A DNA stretch of 64,000 nucleotides from Gymnorhina tibicen (lineage: Eukaryota; Chordata; Aves; Passeriformes; Artamidae): NCBI GenBank assembly GCA_013399875.1, contig VXAZ01008268.1:234020-298019 (forward strand), written 5' to 3'. The position numbers and the translations under genes were made by a program. Below are positions 47,756 through 60,130 of the stretch, one piece after another (within the stretch, counting starts at the first letter, position 1; the number at the start of each line of letters is the position of its first letter). The notes under the pieces were generated by a model. The model was not told the DNA's origin and ran no database searches. It worked only from the letters and a program-made list of their open reading frames with translations.

Positions 47756-49791
47756 AGTAGTGAAATAACTACATCCTTGCTGTGGCAGCATCACTTAATG
47801 AAGCTACTGTATTTCCATCACCTGAAGAAAAGTGCATTTGGTGGTGTTCTGCTCAGGCAAGCAAAAAGGTTAAGTGATATATTTCATAAGACAATACCTG
47901 TTGCAAGAAGTTATTCAACAGCATTTGAGCAGAAGAAAGAGACATATTTACAGATATCATGGTGAAATTAGACCACAAGTTACAATTCCATTTATGTGGC
48001 ATCTTCCTTGTGAGTCCAGGGAAGATGAAAATACAAATGTTTGAAGAACTCAGAAAAATGTTATTTGTCTTAGAGATACCACCTCTCTTCCAGATCAAAC
48101 ATTCAACTGCTGCACATCATCTACCAAAACTGAAGACATACAAACACATTTATGCTTAATGCTGCATGCTACTTTCATGTATCCATCAGTGTTCTGTACC
48201 TGTCTGAAGCGAATGATGAATACTCATTTTTATTAGCCAGTAGGAAGACACCCTTTCTCCAAAGACTGTCCACTTCTTCCTTTACAACAAAGTTTAACCT
48301 GTATTTTTCCCTGAAATTCCCAGTATCTCAGAGACCAAACAGCTGTATTACTGTGGAGTGTCTGCCAGTTGCCAAAGCAATGCATTGGCCACTAAAATCA
48401 ACTAAGCATTGTTCTGACGACAATTTAACACTTGCTCTATGTCACGTATTTGAAAGTTCCAAAAAAGTGGTTCATTTTCATATGGATAGTGCTAGGAAAC
48501 GGATTGGCATACTGATCCCTCAGCTGTCCAGCTTATAAATGCCAAGGAGTCTCTAAAGTCCAGTTGCCTTGCCTGGAATCATCTGATTTACTGTTTCTTC
48601 GTCTCATGTTTTTGAGAAATTGGTCTCGAACTTTGCTCAAAATTGTTCAGAGTCAGACTCAGTGAAATACCTGCTGTAATATAAAATAGTTGTTCTGTGG
48701 AGAAAACCATGAAGTAGCGTACAGCTGAAATCTGAGTCTGTCAGTTTTGCATAACTGTTTCTTAGTGTACTTTGATGTCTTTTCCAGGCTGTGATACGTT
48801 AAACAGATAACCTGTGTAAGCTAAGGAAAGAGAGGCCAGGTCTCAAGGTTGAGCAGAAGGTTGACACAGGACTAGGGATGCTGGGGTGAAACATGAGGCT
48901 GAATGATGTTAAGTAGCCAAGAACTGCAGCAGCCAAACAGACAAGTGAGACGATGGACTGTCTTTCCCTTGGCTGAAGTAATACTGTACTCAAAAGACAC
49001 CAAGCCTTAGCAGACCTGGACTACCAAAGCCATTTCCTAAGATAAGCCTGCACTGAATTTGAACGGGGTCTCACAGAGAGCCCTTTGAATCAACTGTAGC
49101 AAGAGGCTGTCCAGGCTAAGAAAGGGGACAAAGAGTAAGAAAAACTTCATGACCAGCATGAACCTACCTTCCTAGTCTGAGAATCCCGGCTTAGACAGGG
49201 GAGAACCACTGGAGCACAAACTTTCTGCTGCACAGAAGGCAGCTAAAAATTTCCTATTTCATGTAGCCAGGAAAGTTCTCTAGACTGAAGAGTGTGGCTC
49301 AAAGAGTGGGATTTCAAAGGATCAGGAAAAAGACATGGTAAAAATGGTATCCCAGACTAGAAGAACCACTGCTCCAAACTCCTGTTGCTTAAAATTTCAT
49401 CATACATACATGTTTGTTCCCTTTCCTTTTCTACTCATTATGGCAGGATAATGGAGAAGAAAAAGGTCTCAAATTGCCCCTCTGCTTGCAGATTCTGTGA
49501 TGGGACAGTCTGTTGCATTACCAGGGTGGTTGTTCTCACAGAGCTCTCGTGACACGCTCAGTCAGCAACCATGCCCAAGCACAGCAATAGACAGAGCTTG
49601 TGTTTGGCATAGGGGAGAGATAAAGACAGTTGCACCCCTCCTTTCCTTGCTTTCTCAGTTCAGTCTTTCTGATGACCGATGTTGACCAGATGGGCCCTGG
49701 ATTTTAAAAGCTATGTGAAAAGAAGAAGGGATGTCTCCTGATGTGCTTGCACTGAACAGAAAACCCACCTCAGGCTGTAACATGCCAAGAG

Positions 49792-50304
49792 TTGTCCATT
49801 CGAGAAATAAAACAAAAAACCTCATTGCTTTGTATCAGTGGAAGCTGCAGAGTAGTTCACACTGGAACTGTGCATGCACACAAACACACAACAGGCCTCA
49901 CAGTGCAAATGAAGGGGCTTATTAGAGATGAAAGAAGGCCTCACATCATCCCTTGTAAGGGACCATTGTCTCCCTTTCTGCTACAGTGGTCTGTGAAGCT
50001 GTGGGAAACAAATGACCTCCGAGCCATAGCGCTGTGTGCAACTGCAAAAGAAAAGGAAGGGGGAGAGGGAGGGGGTTCCGTGGGAGGGCCAGCATCCTCA
50101 CTCTCCAGTCTTCCAACAACATCCCCACCACGCCATCCCAGTGCACAGCATGGAGGTGTTTCGCGTGCCTCCATGCAGCTCCTGCTGCAGCCCAGTCAGC
50201 AACAAAACTGGAATCTCAGCAGAGAGAGCAAGACACCCTTCCCGACTAGCACAAGGGGTTTTTCCACCTGGCTGCTTGGCTGGTTACTCAAGCTTAATGG
50301 TTGA
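49792..50304 (+). other. 170-codon open frame in a GC-richer island (unrecognised)
   Basis: The plus strand is open from ATG 49792 to TGA 50302-50304, through a locally GC-richer segment (about 49960-50290). The protein has a G-G-E-G-G-G-S stretch encoded by the G-rich motif at 50059-50088 and many S, P, Q and R. No domain, signal peptide or membrane segment is recognisable, other frames are open too (50036-50395 plus, 49941-50174 minus), and there is no Kozak context or CpG clustering that I would rely on. Probably chance in a stop-poor island. Confidence 0.12.
50059..50088 (+). other. G-quadruplex motif
   Basis: G-runs of 5, 3, 5, 3 and 3 bases with loops of 3, 1, 6 and 1 bases. The most compact of the three G4 motifs in the window. 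Confidence 0.75.
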
Positions 50305-50512
50305 AAGTATGTTTCACACCTTCTGCTTTTCATTTGTACTTTTTATACCATTAATAAGGAACAAAAAAAACCTGCTTCACTTGGAAAAAAGGTAGACAGG
50401 AACAAACAAAAGAGAAACAAACAAATAAATGAAGCACTGGGAAAAAGAGACAGAAAGGATTGGTGTAGAAGACAAGTATCTATAGCCAATGCTTATCTCA
50501 TGTCCTTTACAG

Positions 50513-50548
50513 AGTTTCTGGTTATGAGAAATACTGGGAGATGCAAAG
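50513..50548 (+). other. candidate 36-nt microexon (hypothetical)
   Basis: The acceptor 'CTCATGTCCTTTACAG' ends at 50512 and the donor 'AAAG|GTGAGTT' begins at 50549, leaving 36 nt, a multiple of three. One reading gives V-S-G-Y-E-K-Y-W-E-M-Q, and a second frame is also open. Both splice sites are close to consensus. No neighbouring exons were identified and a pair of good sites this close can occur by chance. Confidence 0.18.
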
Positions 50549-53500
50549 GTGAGTTATACAGTACACAAGCATATGCACTGCCCACAGCACTTTGAATACA
50601 AAACCCCCTCATTTATTCTTTCAGGTCTCTTCTTTTTTTGCTTGCTCCTCATAACCTTCCTTCCTTGAGTCATTTGATCAATCTTTAGTCTTTTACACCT
50701 AAATAGAACACCATCCTCTATTATATTCAACTCTGCTCTAAAGAAGAAGACTAGTATTTTTGATCAGGCTAAATTCTACCAAGATGTGAAGTCCAGCACC
50801 TTTGGGAAGTCCACCAGTTCAGGAATCTAAATTTCTCCTAACTCAGTTTTCCACTCAGCATCTGATTCAAGATTTCTGCCTTGATATTTGGATATCAGTC
50901 AACACTATGGGAGTAATCATCTCTCTGCAGTGCCAAAAGTCAGACCAGGCTGCCAGAGCTAAAGAGGATGCCCCTGGCTGCACCACGGAGGAAACTATCT
51001 CTTGGACAGAGAGGGAACAGCATGGACATAGTTCTATGTTCAGAACGATAGACAACATTTAACTTTGCTTTCACTGAATTTCTTCAAAACCTCTAACCAC
51101 AATACCAGGAAGTTCATGCAGTAAATCACCTTTGAAACAACCACCTTTACAGGCTGAAAAAGGAAAGAGTATTATCACTAACCTTATTTCTGTATTTAAA
51201 GATTTAGGAGATGCTCAGACACTTGGATAGTGCATGGAGAAAATTGCATATGCAAGGGGTTTTTTTCATAGACAACTCTAAAATACATGATATTTGTAAT
51301 TAAAAAGTATATAGCTGCTTTACTAACAGCAACACTAACTGTAACATACTTTAAAAAAAATGTTAATATACTTTTCCATGAAAAATACTCCTTGGCCATT
51401 TCGTTTAATACAGCTCAAGCTGAAGACAGGCTTTTAAGCCCAGCACTACACTGTCTGACTTGCAAAGGCATTCAGGAAATACCCAGGGCTAAACAAAACT
51501 GCTCTTAATTATTTCAAATTCATAAAAACAGCTCTGTATAAGGTTCTGAATCCTTTTTTAGTTAATAGAAATCCCCCTACAGCTGGAACCCGGACTACAG
51601 CTCTAGCCACCTCTCTTTCCAATGTCAACAAAATTTTCCGCTTCTGTCACAAGATTTTGACAGTTCTTACAACATCAATGAATCAAGTCTTGTGGTCTCT
51701 CTAGAAAAGCTGCATTATCTGCAGTGCACATAAAAGAGGAATCAGCAGAAAGACAGCTTTGGGGTAGTTATAACCCACAGGTTACACTGTGGAGGGAAAA
51801 ATAGAGACGGGAGAGAAGCACTGCCCTTATAGGTGGTCAACAGCTAAACATATTCAAACCAACAAAACCTGGATTAAAAGTAGTAAAATGTATCCAGGAC
51901 ACGGAGTCATGTAGCAGGGAAAGTGAGAAGCTGGAAGAGCCCTCAACAGCCCCAGTTCACAATCCATCAGGGGAGAGCAGAGTCCACAAAGCAGCATAGA
52001 TTTGTACTGACATTTGTTATTCCCCAGAACAGGATTATGCACTGTCCAATGTAATTGTGTAAAAAACCCCCACTTTCAAACTTTGCTTAAGTCCTTCAGG
52101 AAGTTGATGGTAAAGCCATGTACAGAAGCCAGGTTTCCAGATGCCTAGTCCTATAACTTCAGAGTACTTCTGAAAAGACTTGTGTGCGTTGGAAAACAAT
52201 GTCTATATATAATAAATGCATAAGTGTCACATGGACTGTATCTGAGAGCTTACGAACCTAACCACAGCACAGAGGTAGGAGTTAGCATCTGAGAAATGGG
52301 AAGTTAAATCTCTGTAATAAAACTGGGCTTTACATACTGCTTTTCATGTTCCCTATTCTTGGCAAACAACAATTACACAAGTGGTTTTCACCATCCATTC
52401 AGAGTGAAAGGAAAAAAAAAAACAAGAACAGAAAGTAGTGAATTAGTAAAGAGGATTATACACAGCCTTTAGTAGTCTCAGATAGGGAATTGTCTAATGT
52501 TTTATATTTATCTTGCTGATGGTCATTTCAATAAGCACCTACACACAACAAAGTTAATCAAAATGATTGCACAATCTACGGAATAATACTTGCTAAGCAC
52601 AGTAGCTAAACAGTGACATGGGAAAGACAGTCCATAACCTTCAGATTAACTAGTGCCAAAGAACACTAAAACAGATTAAATATAAACATTGAAACCCAGG
52701 AGACCACATCCCTGAGTACAGTTATACACTACTTATGCACTCTGCAGGTAGAAAAGCATGATCATAAAAATCAACAAAACCAGTATAGAAGAATCATTTA
52801 AGTGAAGTGAGGCCAGCATAAGGTCCCCAGTAACATCTTCCTCTTTCCCCAGCCCAAATGCAAAATCACTACAAAATGGAAAATAGGCAGCGTTGACTGT
52901 TTCTGTAAGGTTTTTCTTTTTAATTGTATTTTCAAGTCCCCTGAAACAAACTAAGACTCTTTTGTTCTGCTCTAAGACTGATTGATCAGCTTGCATTAAA
53001 AATAATCAGGACAGAGTGAAGGTGAGCTAAATACGTACACATTATATTCAGCATTTAACATACATCCCAATTCTTTTCCCAAAGAAAATATTCCCAGATA
53101 GCTAGTGAGTTGTTTAGAACTCTGTCCTACAGCAGAAGTACCAATCTGGCTCTCATTTTTGTGTTTCAGAAAACAGCTGTTTGTGTTTACAGTTACCAGC
53201 AAACAATTCAGCTTTTTAATCAAACAAGAGCTGCTTGGGTGCCTTTGCCCATGGCTATGGGAATCAAATCACTCTGGAAAACAGATCTTTTACAACATTA
53301 CTAAGAGGCCCTCAGCGGATGCAGGGGATTTGAGAGGCATGCTTTTTGAGGAAACCAGATTTATAGTTTGCAGCATTCTCCATCCTGGGTCAATATACTG
53401 AGCTCAGTAACAAATTTCAAACTCTCAAAATGGTCCGGGGGTCAGTTTTCTTTCTTCTTCTCTCTCCAAATTATGTTCTTTCTGTCTCATGTGCCTACAT

Positions 53501-56164
53501 CCTCTAGCTTTTTTCCCCACTGCATATGCAGAAACATAACAAAATATTAGTTCAGATCTACTATAAAACAAAGTTGGGGAATCCAGAGAGGATGATGTTC
53601 TTTTTCTAGCAATAGACTACATTTTTCCAGAATTAACATATAGGACCATTTTTCCTGTCTGAACACTTGTATGATGGCACTCGCTTAGAGGTTGAAGAGA
53701 ACATGTGAGATCCTCTCCATATCTCACTTTAGCTTTGTAGCAACCTTTCCCTGCTGTTGGCCTGCTTGGAGCTGTTCCTCACAACTACAAGGCACGTACA
53801 TAAGCAATACATGCAATTGTTAGTTTGTCATAAAACAAGACCAGTTGCTCATTTCTCTAGAAGTGAGTTAAACACAAATATATCTGCCAATGGTGTGCCC
53901 CATAAGCAGTCAAAATGAAATGTATACCGGCCAAGATTTCTGTTTCTTGTGCTGCTATGTACACCAGCCATCAAAAGAGAAGAAGGTGAGTTTAAATGCT
54001 GCAGCTCCAGACTTGGAAAGGCAAAAAACTGTTATCTCAGTGAGAAGCAATGAAACATAAACCTCTGAGCCAGTTCAGCTTCTTTCCTTTACAAAAAGAA
54101 ACACTTATGATACACCGTGCAATCTTTGCCATTCCTGTCCACAAAGCTTCCCTAAGAAATGGCTATGTGATCTATGAAAACAGAATTCTGCAAGGAAGTT
54201 TTTTCTCTTCTAGGAAAAAACCAGAGCTTAAAAGAGCTAATATACTAAAAAAAAAACACTAGAAGCGACACAGCAGCAGGCACAGGAGGCTTTTACTTGA
54301 CTTGAAAGGAGCACAGCCTTTTCTCTTAAGCCAGGTAATAAGAGGTAGTTTAATTAATGAAGTCTTCCTCATTCCACCAGGAATTCCAGGGCAAAGTTGA
54401 AGACTTATGTCTTCAGAAAAATTTTAGGTAGTCTCACAGGTGCTTCACTAAACAAAAAACTACGGAAGGCCACAAAGGGAATGCAAACAAACTTGTGCTG
54501 GTCTACAGGCAGATGGAGGACATCAATGCAACAAACAAAAAAACCCTGTATGACCATGAGCAGCTGGGTGCCGGACTCAAAGATTCACTATGATTGTCCC
54601 ACTAACAGGAATAGAGATTCTCCATGTTCTGTCACTGCAAGTGGTGCTGCAGATATTAAGAACCACTAAAACTTTGTTCTCCCACAAGGTTACTTCAAGT
54701 AGATCACTGCTAAAAGACTCAGCAAGTGGCAACCTGGAGGCATTGTGTTTTCATTTTATATGGCATATGCTTCCTCTGAGATTCCCTAGCCAAGGTACTG
54801 CATAATCCTTCCCAATAAAGCAACACTGTTCAGGCAGTTCCCAAGACAGCAGCTAAAGGAAAAAATAATAACCCTCAGCAAAAAATACACAAACAACTAT
54901 CTACAATATAAAAGAAAATCCACTTAAATACAAACTAAACAGGAAACTGAAGTGTCTTGAGTTTAAATGAGGGGAAGTTGCAAATGAGTTCTGGCTCTCT
55001 AGAGAATAAAAGCATTTCAGCCTTATGGCCACTATCAGCAAAGATCCTTTTTATTCTATCTTCTCAAAACCTGAAGTCCATGATCCCTATCAAGTGAGCA
55101 TGAGGGAAGATTAGTTCCCTCTTCATTAACTTCTTGGGTCTTTTGCTTTGAACACAAGTTCAAAATTGCACACAGCACACTTATACAACAACCAGTCCCT
55201 GGATTTCATAATCTAGGTTATCCTTCCCAGGCAAATGCAGTTTATTACATGGAGGAATGCCAAAAGTTAAGTGTGTAAGGTTATACAGACATACCACACT
55301 ATTTGTATTGGATTGATTAGAAACCCAGCAAATGAAAACAATAAAGAAAAGAATCTAATAACAGAGCATTCTTTATATATTTGTAATTTTGGTTTCTAAA
55401 TAGACACACTTTCAGGAGTTGAATATGTAATTATTTTCAAAACTTACTAATGAACAGCAATGAGTAAGACATTCGGATAAAACACTCCAGCTGAAATTTA
55501 TGTGCAACTTGTATCTCATTTTAAATACCTGCCTTCCATGAATTTTTCAAATTTTTCTTACAAGAAAACATCACAGTTGATACTGATGTCTATATTTCGT
55601 GTAATCCAACTCATAAAGGTTCAATATAAGACTTAAATAATTAAAATAACCCCACTTCACAATAAGTGAATGTTGCAATTGTTATTGCTGCAGAATGAGG
55701 AATGCATGACGATGCCTCCTGATCAGGTCGCAGCACATTCAACACTGAGCTTTACTGTCCAAATTGCCTTTACCTTCAAAACAGGAAGAAATTCAAGCAA
55801 CAAGAAGTAAATTTGATCATACTGTAATTATAAAAGTAAAAGACATTAACCAAAAGAAAATTGATTAATAAAACAACACAGAAACAAATAGTTTCCCATT
55901 TGAATGTCAGTTATCTTTACAAAATTACGAGGATGTAAATTCGAGAATTTTGTTCAGTGTCATTAAACTAACATCTACAAACAAGAAACACAAACACAGC
56001 ATAGCTGAGATAATCATAAAGTTAGCCCTCCTCTGAATGTTATTGAAAGGCTATACCCAAAATCAGAAGGATTAAAGCACAGAATTATTACGAAGTACAG
56101 GTCTCTGGAGGATTTGCAGATATTTTAATGAATAGTTTCTGCCGTGTGACATAAAGGCCTAGAT
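50549..56164. other. unannotated unique sequence
   Basis: No gene or clear repeat recognised. A run of 11 A lies near 52412. A consensus-like donor (AAGGTGAGT) at about 53985 follows a short open segment but has no convincing acceptor. Confidence 0.5.
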
Positions 56165-56262
56165 AATACCTGCACTGTGCAAGTGTTTTTTCCCACTGAG
56201 CAGCTGAGGAAACTGAGACTCATGATCACAGTTCCCACCTAGTATTCTCCTTGTTGTGATGG
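56165..56262 (+). mobile_element. MIR-like SINE fragment
   Basis: The plus strand carries 'TTTTCCCACTGAGCAGCTGA' leading into 'GAGGAAACTGAGACTCATGA', which matches the MIR core box 'CAGATGAGGAAACTGAGGCTCAGAGA' closely (best part about 56203-56225). The preceding 'ATAATACCTGCAC' also fits. The 3' part is poorly preserved. Confidence 0.5.
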
Positions 56263-59200
56263 AGACATATGTGACTTCACTCACTTCTTCATCTCATCAC
56301 GTTTTGTGGCTGACAGCTAGAGATGTACCTGACTTTCTGCTTCCTGGTCCTCTTCATACACTTGCTCCCTGTGAAACCCTGCAGCTGCCCCACTGGAGCC
56401 ATGCTAACTTTGTGGGCAGCTCCCTATTTCTCCTGTGGACATTCCGGTGATGGTTAGGACAGAGCTCTCTGAGGTGACAGAGAACCCCACAGCAAATAAC
56501 ATAACCAAATGTGTATTTAAAAAGAGCATTTGGTAAAGAACCAACAGCCACATCTGGCAGACAAAAATCTGTTCCCCATTATCAGTGGTAATCACTGACA
56601 GTACTGACTGGAAATTAGTAGACTTCTTCTTCCCCATCATTCTGACAAAAAAGCTTGTCATGCACATGAAACCTTTCATGGGTATAACCCTCTCCTTCTT
56701 CTTCCACACTGCACTTCATCTACAGGACACAGGACCAGATTTTACATGCTCTACTCACAGGTAATCTCTCTGAATGAGTCAAGCAACCTCTGACCTCCAT
56801 TTGGGTAAGTTGAAATTGAAGCACCTTAAAACCAATGCAAGCTCATAAAACTTCTGTAATTATTCAAGTCCTGATTATTCATAATAAGCTAAAACTGTTT
56901 GTCAGAGAGAGAATGAGGACCAGGTAAAATGAATGATGAATGGCTTGATTCTTGGCTCCCAGACATAAAATTCATTAAGCTATGGTCTGAAGTAATGAAG
57001 AAATGGTAATTCATAGCTAAAATAAGCCAGTGTTATACTGCTACATGATCATTCTCTTGCCCAAGCATAGAAGAAAGAAAAACTTCAGCTTAGTGATGTG
57101 CCTCCAACTTTCAGTGCTATCTGTGTCTGCTTCTCAAGAACAGTGTACAACTTGTCCTCTGCTTAGGGCTGTTCTTGAACCTGTACTTATGCAAAATAAT
57201 TTGATGCTAGGTCTCGAATTACAAAACCCACAACCCATGTTTTCTCCAAGGCTGTCCAGAAAGAGCTTCTAACCTAGAAACCTAAACCTACATTGGCTGT
57301 CATCAGACTTGAACTTTAAAAACACAGCCTCCGTAAAGTGAAGTCAGAGGCATCATCAGCACGTTAATGCTGGCTACATTATAAAATTATGCCAGTGCTG
57401 GCTCCAATATGAAACTGCCCATAGTTCCTTATTCTGGTAATATCAGCATGCAATTCGTTGGACAGATTCTGTAATCCACAGATGAAGGCAGTTGTAGGTT
57501 TTGACTTTATCCAGCATTAACAGCCCCTAATAGCCTAGTTCAGCACAGACATAACAAATGGAAATGGCTTTAAATTATCCTTCCCTTGAGACGTAATTTC
57601 ATAAGAGAACAAACTCTATATGCACAAAGAGAGATTTCCAATGTAAACATGTGGTGGAAGCTAAAAGCTTCAGTTAGATTTAGGCAAAGCAAGGGATTAA
57701 ATTTCAAAGACAACCGTTTCTTTCCAGTTCACAATATATATATTCTTTTCTGCTGACTTTTCTGCCCTTTGTGCTCAGAAGACCATGTCTATTAAAGAAC
57801 TCACTTTTTAACTTTTTGAGACCTTACTGAGCTTTTTCTCATTTCTCCCCTCACACAACAACTCTGGCTGGGATAGAGAACTTACAGTTGTTATAATGGG
57901 TAAATCATAAGCAGAACCAGAATCATTACCAGCATCTGTCTGTGAGCATTTTAAATTATCCTTTACGTTTTCAGAAGATGGACTCTAGAATTTTGACCAA
58001 CTTATTAGCTCAATCAACGTTCTTAAACTGTGAGGAAAAAAGGAAGAGATGTGTAATAACTCCAGTTTCAAAGATTCTTAGGGTTTTTTTCTTTCTCAGG
58101 ATTAATGTAATATAAGCCCTGATTTTGTATTTGATAAGATGCCAAGCAGAGTCAGAAAGAAAAATGCTTTACAGAGAGAAATCCAATGCTAGTGTTAGAA
58201 AAAAACTGTATTTATGAACACAATATTTTTTCCCTCTGACTTCTTAGTCCTCTGAAAAATACCTATGAAGACATTATATGGCAACCATTACTATTTGAAG
58301 GTTTGACCTCATCACCTCTCATAAAAATACAAGACCAGATTTACAGGCAACAGAAAACTACCAGACATTTTGCACTGGTATTGACTTACTTCAAAACTGA
58401 AGTTTAGATCCCTGAAGGTTAGTCACTTTTGTCGGTTTGTCTTTTCTTCAAAGACACTGTTTTTAAACCTTGCTAACATTCAGTGCTGAAACAGCACCCT
58501 AAAAGAATACATTAATTATCTATTTGAAGATGAGATGGTGTTTTTTGTGATTGGACACACTTAATCTGTCATAATCATAGAGAACAAAATTTCTTTCCAT
58601 CATCTGAGATCTACGGTTTCAGAAAATTGTGTTTAAATAGAAAAAAATCCATATTTAAATACTCTCCGCAATAAACAAATTTAAGGATACAAAATTAAAC
58701 ACAAAGCAGGCAGGGAAAAAAGAAGGATGAAAATGGCAAATCTGGGAAGAAGAGAGGGGTGCTTACACAAGCCAGCATTTGTATGCAAGCTTTATGCACT
58801 GTAAAGTGGCAGCAGGGCTACTATTACCAACATTTACAATCCAACAGAGCAAAAGAGTACCCTGCCTGTAGAAAGAATTAATTTTGTTAGTGATAAAGGT
58901 TTGTAGGGGATGCAGCTTTACATCTCTTACTTGAACAGTTGTGTGCTGATGTAATTCTAGCTTTGTCATTAGTCCTGATACTACACAGGCTAGTAAAAAC
59001 AGACCTAATCATATCAGAATGTTCCTCTGGAAGGTTTCTTTTGATTGGCCTATCACTTAATATTATTTCTCTTTTAAAGAGAAGGCCTCGTACAATAAGG
59101 GAAATCATCCACCCTCCTCATATTCTTTAGGGTACACAAGTCACTCCTTCAGCAACATTTACCACAAACAATTTACCACCAACCACAACCTTGATCTTTT

Positions 59201-59556
59201 ACTGTGTTGTGTTTTAGGAGAACACTGTTCCTGACATTTAATCCATAAAAATAAATTTCAAAGTTATCATGCTTTTTGAGAACCTTGGCCTAGGAAGTTT
59301 TTTTTGTTATCTCAATAGAAAGTTTTATGTTTTAATGCTAGGATTGAAAATATCACAAGAGGCAAGACGTGAAGTGTATGATGTGTTCAGCTAAAGAATT
59401 GATAATGCCTGAAATTTCCAAATTGCCAACAAATACATATGCAAATTTTTCTACACATATTCTCTCAGAGTTATGACTAGTGTCTCCACCCTCAAATTCT
59501 ATCTTGGACAAATGCACCTGAAGCTACTGTTGCTAAGCTTTTGGCTCTAAAGACCA

Positions 59557-59608
59557 CTTTGGGTTTTTTGTGGTTTTTTGTTGGGTGTTTTATTGTTGTT
59601 GTTTTAAA
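59557..59608 (+). repeat. T/G-rich low-complexity tract
   Basis: Plus strand is nearly all T and G, with GGTTTTTTG units then TTGTTGTTG. Similar to the tracts at 22720 and 44938. Confidence 0.75.
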
Positions 59609-60117
59609 TCAATGAGTGGTTGACCAGACTAGTCTGCAATTTTGCAAAGTATTTCACTATTAGATGGAAAAAGATTTGATAATCATAACAACTCCAAAGA
59701 AAAACATAAAAGGAATGACCATTTGTCCAAATTGCCCCAACAGATCAATTGCAAAAGACTTCTTTTGCAGACTTCTGTGTGGTTATCAATTAATCTATCT
59801 ACACATATATACACATGCACAGGCACATAGATATCTATCTCTTCTATTATATACGAAACCAGCTTTGTGTTTATTTAGGAGAGGTTGGTGGAATGTGAAA
59901 GTCACAGCTGGTTCAGACACCCATCTCCTGAAGAATATGTATTCTGAAAGGAAACTGCACATAAGAATTTGATACTCCTGTCTTTTGAAGAAGCCTAGCT
60001 TGAGCAAGTATGGAAATGGGATTTAAAATATTTTTAGTTCAACTGAAGCAGCTAAATAAAAGGGCTTTATAAATGTAAGTTGAGAGTTTCCGTTAATTTT
60101 ACTAAATAACTTCCGTA

Positions 60118-60130
60118 TTTTTTTTTTTTT
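60118..60130 (+). repeat. poly-T run (13 T)
   Basis: Uninterrupted run of 13 T; simple repeat. Confidence 0.9.

Larger units (their letters stand above)
45875..49791. other. unannotated unique sequence
   Basis: No gene recognised. It holds a G-quadruplex motif (46233-46266), a purine-rich stretch at 46705-46800, a 22-bp tandem pair (47431-47474), an AT-rich direct repeat (47723-47755) and a 128-codon plus frame at 48152-48538 without recognisable domains. Confidence 0.5.

Noticed and set aside
53890..53990. Open segment ending at a GTGAGT donor
   Set aside because: No convincing acceptor or start context; one good donor alone is common by chance.
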